From Acanthacorydalis orientalis (lineage: Eukaryota; Arthropoda; Insecta; Megaloptera; Corydalidae), in the NCBI GenBank assembly GCA_034766995.1, contig CM068317.1, forward strand, positions 8,748,501-8,812,500: a stretch of DNA of 64,000 nucleotides, given 5' to 3'. Every line of letters starts with the position of its first letter. Positions within the stretch are counted from its first letter, which is position 1. Below the pieces are notes generated by a model, which did not search any database, was not told the DNA's origin, and saw only the letters and a program-made list of their open reading frames with translations. Positions 23,230 to 35,869 of the stretch are shown here, in pieces. The position numbers and the translations under genes were made by a program.

Positions 23230-25140
23230 ACTTTATTTTGTCGCACACTGAATTCCTTGTTTGATAATTAAATTTTTATTTCTATTGTCGACTCTAATAT
23301 TAAATGTGTAATTAAAATGATGATGAACGTATAATTATAATAAATTTGCTGACTTTGTTCAGAATCCGAGTAATGCCGGGTATTTACTAACTAGTAAATA
23401 TAATTTAATTAAATTGTTTTATTTAGAAATAATACAACACTTCGATAATCTTTGAAGTATTTAAAATTTTTGCCAGATGAGACATTAATTTGTATCCCAA
23501 TTTAAATTTCAATTAATTTTCCGAATAATGTGTGAACAACAATGAAATAACAATGAAAAATATGTTTTTTGACTTATTTTGTTTATTTATTTTTAATTTT
23601 TCAATGAAATTTTCATCGAAATGATATTGTAAAATGCAATTCTTCAAAAAAATAAACTTTTAATCGTTTCTATGTATTCAGTTGAAATATATAGTTAGTT
23701 ATGAAAATTTATTATTCAAATATTTAACAATAAAATATAATTAATTCAGACATATAAGTATTTCGTTATTAACACGGTTTACATGATATACAAATTTATA
23801 AATATTGACGTTATATAAAGTGAATAAAAAATAATTTCACTGATATTTTTTGAAAAGGCTTGCTAATAAAGTAAACTTGCTACAGACTGTTGACTAACTG
23901 GCATTGAAAGAGATTTAAATGTGGTAGCGATTGAAGTTCTTCAAATAGAATTAATACAAGTCATCGTTAAGTTTCAATTCAAAGCACAAACATTCTGACG
24001 ACAGGGGCGTTACTTGAAATTGGTTCACTATAACGATTTGTTTAATTTGTCCACTTATAGAATTTGTTAAATCATAACTTATTATTTATAATTTTTATTG
24101 ACGACTTAGAAGATTCTTCTTACTGATATTTTTATTTATTTGTAATATTTGAATAAGAATCATAATTCAATAGTCATTTAATTGTATTTATGATTGTGGT
24201 TATTATTATAATTTTTATACAGTGATGAATATTAAATGTTTCAATAAATAATGTGTCAGAAAAAAATAAGACTTGTAAAGAATGGAATTTAAGTGTACAT
24301 CTCTTAAATTCAATTGATGTTTGTTTTTTAATGTCGCATATTTTCTGTATGACATTTTTTATCCATTAATTAATAAGCCAATAATAAATGTTCATTACTA
24401 CAATTAAACATTATATACAGCTGGCGATCTAGTCAAAATACCAAACGAACTGACTCATAAACATCATACGTTCTCTAGTCTAGAAAACTTATATATTTGT
24501 CCGTAATATTTAAATCTGAAATTATATACGTTTCTTTTCCACCGTGTAAAATGATTTATAAATACAGCACTGATTTACTAGCGTTGTATGCAAAATTACA
24601 GTTTTAACATAAATACCATCCCCCTTGTATGTCAAGTGGATAAATATGAACAGTGCATCGCGAAGTGAGATATCAGTCGTACAACATACATACACGTTTC
24701 TGTTTCACATTTTCGCTGAAATGTTTATATATTTTTTATTAAATTATTATGTCTGAAAGAGGTGTATTTTCACTGTATGCAATTTGATATAGTTGTTTTT
24801 TAAACTGAAAAAATATGTTTGTTTGAAATATGAAACTGAGTCGAAATTGTAAAGAAAATCGTTATATGTGATTCTATCTCAGTTCGGTTCGAATTTTTAC
24901 TATTTAATTTGTTGAATGATGACAAGAAAACACTACGTAGTTTCGCACTAAAAATTTTCAACTGTCATATTTATAAGTGTTTGCGTTAAGAAGTCGTTTA
25001 TGAAATGTTCAAGAAACAACATATTTTCTTCAAAAAAATCTAATGCGATTTAGTAAATAATTTGTGAAAAATGTGTTTTCGTATTCGCAAACATATGTTT
25101 GAAAACAAGTATATCTTGTTTATTTATTCATAATTTTTAA
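23230..25140. other. AT-rich sequence, no gene seen
   Basis: AT-rich. Mixed stretches at about 23880-24030 and 24420-24720 have some CpG but no frame and no recognised repeat. Confidence 0.5.
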
Positions 25141-25176
25141 TAGCATTTTAACTCTCTCTCTCTGTATATATATATA

Positions 25177-26445
25177 TTAAGTTGGTGCAAAAATAATTGC
25201 GGTTTTTACGTATTGATTCTAAAGACGAATATGTTAATTAAAAATTATATTTATTAATCAAAATAAAGACTGTTGGCCTGCACACACATCTCTTAACGAG
25301 AAACAAGTTTGTTTGTTCGTACAAGATAGAATTCTGGAGTGTTAAATTAACGTATTCATCGAAATCGCTTCGAGTTCATGCTTAATCTTTGAAAACCTTC
25401 TCTTGAAGCAAATTACTTAAATGTTAAAAAAATGATAATTTGTGTGAGACAGGTCCGGAGAATGAGGTGAGTGAGGTAAGATTTCATAACCCAGTTCATT
25501 TAATTCTTTTAGTCTTATGTGAGACGTATGGTCAGGCGTTGTCATGAAGAAGAATTGGTCCTCTTCGATTGACTAATGCTGGCCGTAAACGATGCAATTT
25601 CTCATGCATTTTTTCAATTTTCTGACAATATTTTTCTGCTGTTACCATTTCACCGAGATTTAAGAAATTGTAATGAATGATGCCACTTGACGACCCCCAA
25701 ACAGTGAACAATAATCTTTTTTTCGTGAAGCTTCAGTTTTGGAAACAATTTTGGTGCTTTCCCTCAGTTTAGCTACTGTCATGAACTTTTCAATTGTTGT
25801 ATAGTATCCACTTTTCACTACATGTGACAATGTGATCAAGAAAAGGGATCATTTTTGTTGCTTAAAAGAAGTGTAGTGCAGAATTCGTATCACTGAATTG
25901 CTTGATGTTTATTTATTTCATACGGAACTCATTTATCCAGCTTTGTTGTTTTTCCAATCAAGCTCAAATGAGGAACAACTGTGGAATGATCAATATTGAA
26001 TTCTACCGCCTCTCGAGTTGTTTTATGTGCATCCGCTTCAATAATTGTTCTTAAATCATTATTATCTATAGCTAAAGGGCGACCACAAGTCTCTTCATTA
26101 TCAAGGCTTCCATTTATAATACAAAATTTTTATAATCAGTGTTGACCAATACGTTCACTAATTGACTCTTTGCCAAAATCAAATTTGATATTTCGAGCAG
26201 TTTCTGTCGCTTTATATCCCAATTTAAACTCATACAACAAAATCACGCGAATTTGCTTTTTTCCATGACTAATTTAAGAGGTTATATCCATCGATACTAA
26301 ATAATAAAAACGATAGATATAAGCTGAAATAAGTAGTGCTAATTCATTTACAGTGATGTATCATATGATTTTAACAAAAGATGATGTTAATTGAAAAATC
26401 GGCGATAAGCTTAAAATAATAAAAACCGTAATTATTTTTGCACCA

Positions 26446-26451
<6 letters not shown>
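25177..26451 (-). mobile_element. Mariner element, Hsmar1/cecropia-like, near full length
   Basis: Length 1275 bp, close to the usual 1.27-1.3 kb. The ends are inverted repeats of about 30 bp: left TTAAGTTGGTGCAAAAATAA then TTGCGGTTTTT; right, read inward, TAAGGTTGGTGCAAAAATAA then TTACGGTTTTT. This is the Hsmar1-type terminus (TTAGGTTGGTGCAAAA...). The element sits in a TA array, so the TA target duplication cannot be told from the array. It contains a broken transposase on the minus strand. A second copy of the same lineage lies at 62424-63719. Confidence 0.93.
25254..26266 (-). pseudogene. Mariner transposase pseudogene (Hsmar1-like)
   Basis: Minus-strand remnant spanning the expected 340-residue range, ATG at 26266 and terminal YFD-stop at 25254. 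Recognisable in order: N-terminal helix-turn-helix (MEKSK, YEFKLGYKATETARNIKF), second HTH region with GRPLAIDNNDLR and STVVPHL (family HSTVVRHL), linker, then the DDE/D catalytic core. The first catalytic Asp is Ser (VTCSEKW), the second is kept (ILLHDNA), the third is Asn (LSHTNYHF for LxPxDYHxF). There are several in-frame stops and shifts. Known role of the family: cut-and-paste transposition at TA. This copy cannot encode an active enzyme. Confidence 0.9.

Positions 26452-26500
<49 letters not shown>
26452..26500. repeat. (TA)n microsatellite abutting a mariner end
   Basis: TA array continuous with the right end of the element; a shorter TA run borders the left end. The insertion split or seeded an array. 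Confidence 0.95.
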
Positions 26501-26501
<1 letters not shown>

Positions 26502-26509
26502 TGTGTGTT

Positions 26510-26879
26510 TAAATGTTAAAAATAAATTAACGGAAGGGATTTATTGATATAGTTGCAATTATTTTCAATCTTTATATACTAATATCTTCTCTAAACTGAA
26601 ATTATTTCAGTTAAATTTCTGTATAGTGTACATTATGTAAGATATTCACTGGTCGATTAAGCAATAAAACAATAAATACTCACATACAATAGCGATGACT
26701 AATAAATTAATTAACAATTATTTCAAATATGAATCATCAGGTAAACAATCTTTATAATGAAAAGGTGCACAACCTCAACAGTACGGAAATAAAATGAAAA
26801 AGTAGTGAAAAAACCCAGGATAATTGAAATCATAACATAAATCACGATTAAGCAATAAACAAATAAAATGTTATCATCG
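26510..26879. other. AT-rich sequence, no gene seen
   Basis: AT-rich filler with no recognisable feature. Confidence 0.55.
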
Positions 26880-27300
26880 TCTACGAACACATACGTACCA
26901 TCAACAACAGCAACAACCCATTACATATTCCATATTGCTAATTGTACTTATATTACCGGTTGTAGTACAAAAATCCAGTTCTCCTAGTGTTCAGTGTTGA
27001 GAGGCGACGTCGTCCGTCGTCTTATTATTAGGGGTCATAAGTTGATATTTGAGGCAGCCAACAACGACAGTAGTGTCCACCGTTTCACAACACCCGTAGC
27101 CGTTGGCCGCCAGTTCACACACCTCGGATTTATTATGACGCGGGGTCAACGTATGCGATTGTATTCACAATGTTCAGCCTTTACTCGGAATTGCTCCAAT
27201 AAAATGACATCCGCGTGTTGTTGTGTCGTCATCAACATCGTTCTATGTGCTTCGTTTCGATTTCATTTCAACTACACAGGTGTTTAACCTTCAGACTTAA
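26880..27300 (+). promoter_or_regulatory. CpG-bearing island, candidate promoter or first exon
   Basis: Composition rises sharply and CpG is frequent (GGCGACGTCGTCCGTCGTC at about 27002-27020; GCCGTTGGCCGCCAG; ATGACGCGGGGTCAACG). TCAGTG at 26991-26996 resembles the arthropod initiator TCAGT. A + frame is open from about 26994 to 27287 but opens with GTG; its first ATG comes about 47 codons in, giving only about 50 residues (MTRGQRMRLYSQC onward) with a hydrophobic stretch. ACACAG|GTG near 27280 could be a donor. I do not recognise the product. Alternatives are a 5'-UTR exon or unrelated old insertion. Confidence 0.25.
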
Positions 27301-27304
27301 TCTA

Positions 27305-27695
27305 GCAGAAAATTTCGATAATGATTTTATTGATTATTTGTTAAATAGATTTTTATTATTCTATTGTTATATTGAAATATTACTGAAACAAATGTAGGAT
27401 GAATAATATTCTATTGTGTTTTGTGTACCATAAATTGGATTGAATCATCAGTGTTTTGTATCTTTCTTAAATAATTTATTACGACCACGAAGCAGAAGAA
27501 GCTATAGCTGGAAAAACCAATGTGGTTAAATTCAGTTTATTAAAATAAAACAACTCTCTAGCGACATAAAGTTTATGTAGATATATGTGAAATATTTCGA
27601 TACAGATCATTTAAAGTAACATTAATATTTCACGAGAAAATCTATTATTACTACTTAACAATTACTTTACAAACACAAATAGACTACGTACAGGC

Positions 27696-27729
<34 letters not shown>

Positions 27730-28550
27730 ATCTTCGAAAGTAACAATTATTTCATTTTTAATTAATACAATTTTCATTCTAAATTTTACTAAAAATGATG
27801 ATTTTGTACAAAAAAAGTATAGTTTTTCTTAAATATTAGTTCTTTTAACCTGTTAGCTATATCGCCCTATTTTAAAAGTGTGTACCTAAATTGTGTCGCA
27901 ATAATGAAGAATGGACGAGAATATTCGTCAAACACAGAGGATAGGCAACTTCTGTACAATTGAATTAAATTGTAACGAAATAGCATTTGATTTTTTTGAA
28001 AAATCAATAATTTTATTGTTCAAACTCACCTTCATGACGAGTAAACTCGTCATATACAGTTAACAGATGAAAAAAGTTAAAACATTTGTTACTGGAAATT
28101 TTTCAATTTTTTTATATTAATTTCCAATGCATGATTATTATATTACACAAATATGAGATGAAGCTTTTTTAAAATCTCACTTTTATAACACTAGATTTCG
28201 AAATACAAACTAACATAAAATGATTAAACTTTATTTATTAGTTTCATAGGTTTTCGTTTCTAGAATTATTTAAATATATTTTAGTTTCCACGGAAATATC
28301 TTATTTTAAAAATTTCAAATCAAAACTTAATAAAATTTAAAATCAGTAAATTTTAAATTCTAACGATTTTTTCATTTTTCATATTTTTATTTTTTTTACC
28401 AAGCTAATAATTAAAAAATAACTATTAAATATTCAATTACAAAATCTTAAACTGGTTGCAACGATTTTTAATCAGTTTGTATGTATTTACGATTACTAAT
28501 CTATTAATACAAGTTCTTGTTTTATGTCTTAAGTCTATTTTAAATAATTA
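27305..28550. other. AT-rich sequence, no gene seen
   Basis: AT-rich with a TA/TG microsatellite at 27693-27731. No supported feature otherwise. Confidence 0.55.
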
Positions 28551-28551
28551 T

Positions 28552-28590
<39 letters not shown>

Positions 28591-28591
28591 C

Positions 28592-28657
<66 letters not shown>

Positions 28658-28685
28658 GTATATATATACATACACACACACACAC
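28552..28685. repeat. Long compound (TA)n array ending in (CA)n
   Basis: About 130 bases of TA with ATAC and GTAT interruptions, closing with CACACACACACACACG. The minus-strand frame across it is a Tyr-Ile artefact. Confidence 0.95.
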
Positions 28686-29130
28686 GTGCCACTACCAATA
28701 TCGACAATGCAATAATTGTGTACAATACGAGGACGGTTTGAAGTGTGACTTGGTTAATGTACTTGCTGAGGGAGATAGCTGTATATGTTTTCATACAATT
28801 CCATCTCTTTTAGTAATGTATGGGCAGTTATATTACTTTTCAAACCACCCACTTAATAGGTAACTATATACAATGTGTATTTGTATTGGTAGACATGAGA
28901 AATATTCCATAATATAATCTATCGGCTAATTTTCACATTTACTGAGAAGTTTTAAAAAATTATTATGGAAAACATGGATTAATGTAATGATATATGTACG
29001 GTCGACATATTTAAGGATACATTTATCGATTTTGGTGAAAGGTAATTTAAATGAGAATACGTCAAGGATATCAGGTTAAGACAGATTACATTAGGATAAG
29101 TTATGATATTTTTCTATGACTTATGACTCT
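28686..29130. other. Mixed sequence, no gene seen
   Basis: Moderately complex, non-repetitive sequence with no frame of coding character. Confidence 0.45.
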
Positions 29131-29134
29131 GAGG

Positions 29135-29275
29135 ATGGAATCGTCATCGAAATGCACATAAACAATAATCAAACATGATAAATAATCCTTTAATGAACAT
29201 TTTTAAACATTTTTTTAAAGATTTTTTGAGGATTGTAAAGGTAGAAAAAATTCATTTGTGAAAGCTAGGATGGAT
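29135..29275. repeat. Palindromic interspersed repeat, right-half copy
   Basis: Shows GAGGATGGAATCGTCATCGA, AATGCACATAAACAATAATC, ATGATAAATAATCCTTTAAT and AAATTCATTTGTGAAAGC in order. Confidence 0.7.
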
Positions 29276-29279
29276 TATA

Positions 29280-29591
29280 TTATCAAGATAGATCAGGATA
29301 TATTATGGTCCGTGAAATAATGTTTTATATATTGTAAATTAGATTAAATTAAAATATGCTATTAACACTTCGATTATGTCTGACTTGTGAAAAATTAAAA
29401 ATTTTAAAATTGTCTTTGTTGTATTCTAATCCTATGCTTTTTCTTATAATCAAATAAAAAATGAATCATTGCACAGAATAATTGTTCTTTCTATAAAAAA
29501 TTAGGAATTTTATACATTAATATTTAAAATTCGTTCATTGCGTATAGTTCTTTTATATATAAGCTGTTGTATATTTAGATACATACAAACT

Positions 29592-29637
<46 letters not shown>

Positions 29638-30340
29638 CTTTTTTATGATTACTTCTGAGTTATTTTTTTTCTCTGATTTCGAATTATTTCATCTTCAAGA
29701 CCTATGTTCAAAGTTATAAAAATTTCAGCTATTTTTGAAAACTAATTAATCCGAAACTGGTTGAAAAATTAACAAATTCACATTTAATCTGAAATAAAAT
29801 ATCAATAAGAAGAATTGAAAACAAGTACACAAAAAACAAGCAATTTATAATATAAAATATAGGATATATTTCGCTGATCACTAAATGATATAATTTTTGA
29901 GATAATGTATAGTATAAGTTATGCAATATATGAGATATTGAGACTAATTAAGAAATTGCAATTAGTTATTAACATTCATTATTAGACATGTATCTATGTA
30001 ATTGTTAAATAAATGTTTAATATCACATAGTATCCTAGAAAAGCATTTTTTGGATTACTAACGAATATAGTGAGACTGTTATATATTTAAAATACTTTTT
30101 TACAATCATTTTTATAGAATATAATAATAAAATGTCCATACATACCTAATAAAGTTTGTATAACGAATACAAAAACGATTTATATATATATATATATATA
30201 TAATTGTAAAGAAATGAAACGATAAAAGTCGTATGTTTAGTATGAAATATTTATAAAGATACAGCAGTAAAATACGTTATGTATTGGATATATAATAGAG
30301 AAATGTATCAATAAATCATAATTAGTGCTGTGTGTGGTTA
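29280..30340. other. AT-rich sequence with TA arrays, no gene seen
   Basis: TA arrays at 29597-29635 and 30179-30203. The minus-strand frame 29729-29926 is hydrophobic Ile/Leu/Tyr/Phe-rich and looks like chance. Confidence 0.5.
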
Positions 30341-30345
30341 TAAGA

Positions 30346-30420
30346 ATGAAACCGAAGAGCGGCTCGCTGTTAAAACGAACACTCTTTGCCGACAATGGAT
30401 TCGACACATATGTGCCATAA
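30346..30420 (+). other. Candidate small ORF, 24 codons, unrecognised
   Basis: ATG at 30346 to TAA at 30418 encodes MKPKSGSLLKRTLFADNGFD followed by four residues. It stands out because codon use is balanced in a very AT-rich neighbourhood (GAGCGGCTCGCTG). Length alone gives no support, and I know no matching protein. It may be a remnant of an exon. Confidence 0.1.
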
Positions 30421-30479
30421 GAGAGGTCTGATGTTGAAAGGAAAAGTGGGTGTCATAATAAATAAGGGTGGGAATCATT

Positions 30480-31160
30480 TTAGAAGTTAAAAATTTATAT
30501 TCAAAATATAAATAGTGAATATCATTCTATTTATCGATAACCGGTATTATTTTTAGTATCTATTTTTTTATTATCTTTCTATAGAGTGTTTAATATTTTT
30601 AAATCACTGTTATTTTTCATTTCTTTTTTTATTTAGTCTGTTGTACAATTAAACGATTTTTCATTGGATAACGAGTAGATGATACTTCAATGTTGTAGGA
30701 AACAAATTTGTTATTTTTTGTATTAATCAAACTAACCAAAATTTGAATTTAAATCGTATTATATTTTTCAGGGTGTTAAATTTATGTCGTATGTTAATTT
30801 AAAAACTTATTTTTCTATACTCTTATTATTTTCATAAATAAACTGTTATATTTTACATTATCATTCTAAATTATTTAATAAATCAGATAATTGTTAAGAA
30901 ACATATAAACATTTAAGTAAGAAATTACCTAATTCTTTAAATATAATTTAAGATAAAAAAATTATTTAATTTTATATTTCTTTACAGTTTTCGCTGTAAT
31001 GGCTGCACTTCTTTTAAAAATAGACTAAACAATTTGATTAATTTATGCTGTGGTTTTCCTAAATATCCATAAATGGTAATTGGTTTGGAAATTTTATTCT
31101 TATTAAATATACAAAACCGTTAACTATTCTGAGAATTACTAAATAAATCAATATTAGTAC
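30480..31160. other. AT-rich sequence, no gene seen
   Basis: AT-rich filler with no recognisable feature. Confidence 0.55.
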
Positions 31161-31163
31161 ATT

Positions 31164-31175
31164 TATATATATATG

Positions 31176-31250
<75 letters not shown>

Positions 31251-31251
31251 G

Positions 31252-31303
<52 letters not shown>

Positions 31304-31308
31304 CACAC
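31164..31308. repeat. Long compound (TA)n array
   Basis: About 140 bases of TA with GTATTTATATA interruptions that recur, suggesting duplication of array segments; it ends in ATACATACACACATAG. Confidence 0.95.
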
Positions 31309-31319
31309 ATAGATAAATA

Positions 31320-31717
31320 TTGTATACATTATCTTTGAGAGGAAATTCCACTTATAGAAAAAGCAAGGACAAATAAATCAATTTTGTATTGAGATATTAT
31401 ACATACATCTGCGTGTCATATAGTAAATGAAATTAATATAAAAAGATTAATTATCAAATTTAATAAAGTATTAAATACATAAATGTTTATTAAACAAAAT
31501 CCAATTATTTTTTAATATCAGATATAAATAGATATGATAGTTAATCATCTATAATCACATATTTTTAATTAAAAATATATGTACTTTGAACAAAATCGAT
31601 TTTTATTTCATATTAACTTTTAATGAATATTAAATATTTATTACATTTCTGTGGTTTTACTTCTATTTAAAGAAATATTTTAATATATACTGTGAACTAT
31701 GTTCAATCAAATTGTAT

Positions 31718-31754
<37 letters not shown>

Positions 31755-32138
31755 GGTTTGATAACCTTAAATAACTGAAAGCAATATTTGAACACGATCT
31801 CATAATATACAGTAATATGTATATATGTACATACATATGTATAAAGTCTGTTGTACATGTTTGACTGGATATACGTAAAATAATTAGTCTTGGACACAAT
31901 ATGATCCTGGGATTAAGTGATCACAATTCACTCTCATACCACTGTTTATATACGCTCACAACCACCACATATGTCCATCCTGGACTCATACCATTGGCCA
32001 TCGTGCTATGTCTCAGATATCCACAATGACATATCGTGTCTTTGTGTATTCATATGAAGTTCGTTGAATTTTCTGCCGGGCTGTTGAAAATTAAATTCTT
32101 GCACTGCGAATATATTTATTTCGTGTGCAGTACATACA

Positions 32139-32174
<36 letters not shown>

Positions 32175-32262
32175 AAGTGGATGTTTCAATTAAATTCAGT
32201 ATTACAAACCTAGTATAAGACTGAATTTTAATTCACTTCTCTATTTGCTTCAGATTTACGAA

Positions 32263-32320
<58 letters not shown>

Positions 32321-32484
32321 GCATATATATATATATATACATAGTTTGTGAAATATTCGGCATAATGTAAACAATTTCATTAAATAAAAATAATAATCGG
32401 CGACTAACACATGGCCGACGAAATTTTTTCCACGACATGTTGAAATATAGTCACCGGATCTGAATATAATTTTTTATTATCTCT
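31320..32484. other. AT-rich sequence with three TA arrays, no gene seen
   Basis: TA arrays at 31717-31752, 32140-32171 and 32265-32338. A more balanced stretch at about 31900-32130 (CACAACCACCACATATGTCC) carries no convincing frame; open frames here run into the TA arrays. Confidence 0.5.
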
Positions 32485-33010
32485 TCACGCTTTGAAGATG
32501 ATTATATCATTATTGAAAATACGCAAAAATAAAAATTAAAAATGATCAATAATCATTAGATCTGTTCGATATGTACACTGAACTTACTTTGAACTGACTC
32601 TTGAATTTTATGACTACTCTGATTTTCTAACTCTAAATTTGTTTTTATCGAATGACATAGAATAAGGTTAAAGTAAATCATATGAATACTGTCAAGTTTG
32701 GGTGATTTGTTTATTCGATAGCGATTATCATCGATGAAGAGTTTTCAGTTAGACAAAGATGCTCGCGTTACTCTAACAAAAAGCTAGAGTAAATTCAGGG
32801 TAACAAATCCTCTGTTCTGAACTTTAAACTCTTTGACAAAAATCCCGATTAATGTCAGAGTACATAATGAACAGAAAAGTATAAAATTTCTTACTCCGAG
32901 TAAGTTCAGTGTACATATCGACAGACCTAGTTATTGAAGATTTCTGAACATACACATTTATTGTAATTTGTGGGATGGAAGAAAATTATTTTTTGAATCT
33001 GAACACTATC
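32485..33010. repeat. Palindromic interspersed repeat, split by a MITE
   Basis: The left piece (to about 32556) has GCTTTGAAGATGATTATATC and AAAAATGATCAATAATCAT. The right piece (from about 32930) has GTTATTGAAGATTTCTGAAC, TAATTTGTGGGATGGAAGAA and AATTATTTTTTGAATCTGAA. Joining the two across the insertion restores the usual right-half order, so the MITE landed in an existing copy. Confidence 0.7.
32559..32927. mobile_element. 369-bp MITE with about 30-bp terminal inverted repeats
   Basis: Left end GATCTGTTCGATATGTACAC then TGAACTTACT; right end, read inward, GGTCTGTCGATATGTACACT then GAACTTACT. Each side is bordered by TA (32557-32558 and 32928-32929), consistent with a Tc1/mariner-superfamily TA target duplication. 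The interior has no open frame. The good match of the arms and insertion into an older repeat suggest it is younger than that repeat. Confidence 0.8.
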
Positions 33011-33021
33011 TTTATAAACTA

Positions 33022-33570
33022 TTAGGTCGGTAAAAAAAAATGCGGTTTATGATCTTCAAATTCATAAACATTTTTCTATTTGTGATCCAGAACTGTTGGA
33101 TGACTAACGTTTTACTTTTGTGCAAGTTCTCAAATTGTTGTACGTGATTCTGATTCAACTAATGCATTCAGTTGGTCGTTATGAACTGAAGAAGGATACC
33201 CACAACCTTCTTTATCTTCAAACCTCTTGTCCCCAGCATGACATTTTTGGAACCACCATTGAACCGTACGTTCCTTAACAGTACCCACACCAAAATCATC
33301 GTTCAGTTTACGAGCAGTTCCTGTTGCTTTATGATCCGTTTTGAACTCATGCAGAAATTACTTCTATTTACTTCTTTTCCATCTTTAATTCAATAGTTCA
33401 ATTTTAAGTAAAATTAATAATAAAATTAATGTCGATGTTACCAAAATACAGACCGAAAAACACATTTTAAAATGATATTAATATGAACACGATTAAGTGC
33501 CACTTTCATTGAATAAATTAAGGTTAGAATTCATAAAACAAAAACCGCGACTATTTTCCTACCAACCTGA
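33022..33570 (-). mobile_element. 549-bp internally deleted mariner
   Basis: Both ends are kept: TTAGGTCGGTAAAAAAAAAT on the left and, read inward from the right, TCAGGTTGGTAGGAAAATAG. TA duplications lie at 33020-33021 and 33571-33572. On the minus strand it keeps the start and DNA-binding part of a mariner transposase (YGSMVVPK-like in a shifted frame; VQWWFQK, GCGYPSSVHNDQL and VSHPTVLDH are readable across frames), then jumps straight to the 3' end. It has the same deletion as the copies at 49100-49653 and 1013-1148. No functional protein. Confidence 0.88.
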
Positions 33571-33571
33571 T

Positions 33572-33965
33572 AATTATAAATATAAATTTTATAATTCAAT
33601 GAACAGTATTTGTCACAAACCCAAAAAATGAATTAAAATTTTTGGAAGTGTAGAAAATATGTTAATTAATTTTCTGCTTATACTAAGCTTGAGCAGTGAA
33701 GAAAATTCTCTGCAGTTTAATATAATGAAGTACAATTATAAAATTTATAATTTGTACGAACTTTTCAATCTTCTTCATTTATTTTATTCATACATATTAT
33801 TTAATTACATTATTTGCCTAAAATATATTTCAGGCCCGTATAAGGAATCAACCATTGCTGAGACATAAAGCGTCAAGCCTTTTATAGTAGGAATTTTAGA
33901 AAATTTAATCAAATCGTATTACTCTTACGTACTTCTTTCTATTTTCTCTCACTCTCTCTCTATAC

Positions 33966-33996
<31 letters not shown>

Positions 33997-34559
33997 GATG
34001 TGTATGTAACTGCAAGTGTAGTCGATAATGCAAGAATGTGAATAAAATTAAGAAAAAAGAATTAAGTATATTTTTTTAGAAAACTATTCTGTTTGAAAGA
34101 TTAAAATTTATGCTTTTTTTTTAATGAATCTAGCAATATAGTCAGTCACTTTGCTATTAAATTATGGTTTCTTAACATCTTGCTATATTTTAAATTGATT
34201 TTCTAATATATAATTGATATTCTAATATGTTCATCCTTAAATAATATCCATTTTGTCTTAATAAATCAAATTAGTTGTTGCACGTTATGGATTGTCCTTC
34301 CACGCAATCGTCCCTTTCTTGTAAACCATACATTTTTTACTAATCCTGTGGCTATGTGTGCTTTCTGTTGTTTGTATTAGATTTTCAGCTTTAAATCTAC
34401 TGTAGAGGTTGCTTTACTGTTTCTGATTTTTAACAAATAACAACTTTTAGTTTCAATTTCGTTTTCTAAGCCACATATCCGAAGATTTCAATAAATTTTA
34501 AGTGCACATAAAACTCATGTGTAAACACTTTAAACAATTCAGTTCTGACCTTGTCTAAA
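33572..34559. other. AT-rich sequence, no gene seen
   Basis: Contains a CT / (GTAT)n microsatellite at 33945-33998. The frame 33659-33868 (+) is Leu/Tyr/Ile-rich and unsupported. Confidence 0.5.
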
Positions 34560-34800
34560 TTAATTTTTAAAAATATAATCTTTTTCACTACACAAGTTAC
34601 AAAAACATTTTTATTCAAAAATGTTAAATAAAATGTTATTTATCGGTTTTAATTGTAGTTATATACATATCAATCGAGATTTCATCATATTCAAAGTGTG
34701 TTAAGCTACAGAAAAATCTATTTTTTCTTATTAATAATCATTTATTTAATATTTTTGTTCAGAAAAAGATTTTTATCATATTAAAGTCATGATGATTTTC
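34560..34800. repeat. Palindromic interspersed repeat, both halves
   Basis: Left: TTTTTCACTACACAAGTTAC, TTATTCAAAAATGTTAAATA, ATTTCATCATATTCAAAGTG; centre: GCTACAGAAAAATCTATTTT; right: TTAATAATCATTTATTTAAT, ATTTTTGTTCAGAAAAAG. Confidence 0.6.
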
Positions 34801-35340
34801 TTTCAAGAGTGAGGGATGTCTGTATTAAGCTGCAACAACCAATTACTGTATTTCTGGCAGTGTTCATGGAGTCTGGATTGAAGTTATCATGTAAATTAAA
34901 TCATATGCGTGAAAAAATATAAATTTTCTTCTAAATACTCCACAAGTTGAGGAGAAATTTCCAATTACTGTGTATGATATCTAATGGAGATGCCCAGTAT
35001 CTCTGAACTTCAGCCCCACTTTGTCTACCTTCAATAGTTTCTATTGTGCATGCGATGTGTATACCATTGAACCATTGTATTTGCATCCTTTTACTCTTCA
35101 GGGGTTATTTAGCCCATTCTTGTAATCAAAATTTCCATGTAGTTTTTAAGTGCTCGAAATTGAAAACTGATTTTCATAAAATGTTTTACAATAATTGCGC
35201 GTTGTCTAATCGAATATTCGTTCCATAATTTTCCACATCCGTTATATTCAAATATCAAACTTCAACTAATACAAACTCTCCCCACAACATGGCGATTAGT
35301 CATACTTGTAAACCTACCTTTCAAACATCCTGTGTATATG
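34801..35340. other. Mixed sequence, no gene seen
   Basis: Balanced sequence without a supported frame. The frame at 35046-35228 (+) opens with GTG and encodes a Cys/His/Leu-mixed peptide I do not recognise. Confidence 0.4.
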
Positions 35341-35341
35341 T

Positions 35342-35343
35342 GC

Positions 35344-35395
<52 letters not shown>
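35342..35395. repeat. (TA)n microsatellite
   Basis: Pure TA array of about 26 units; a similar array lies at 35721-35762. Confidence 0.95.
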
Positions 35396-35398
<3 letters not shown>

Positions 35399-35720
35399 GT
35401 TGAAATTCTCATGTTATATAGTTTTATTGAGTTCCAAGTGTATTTGCCAAAATCTACAAACAATTGAAACTATGCTTAGATATAAATTTGAATTAATGTC
35501 AAATTAAACTCGATTTATTTTAAGAACAAAGTCTGAGAGGAATCTATTTTTGTATATATATTTATGTTTAAATAAAAGAATTTTTGATTTATATATTTTA
35601 CTGATAACAAAAAAGGCACGGTACCATATAACACTGTGGCGTTGAATTCAGTTTATTTTATATTATGTTAACTTCGAACGGCACATAAGAGAGCTCAAGA
35701 GATATTTTATGTATGATATG

Positions 35721-35763
<43 letters not shown>

Positions 35764-35869
35764 TATAGGTAAGTGTGTCTGTATGTATAAATGTATATAT
35801 CGCGACTAAAATGGGGACACATCATATGATAAATGGTGTATATTGTAACATCACTACCAAGATACATTC

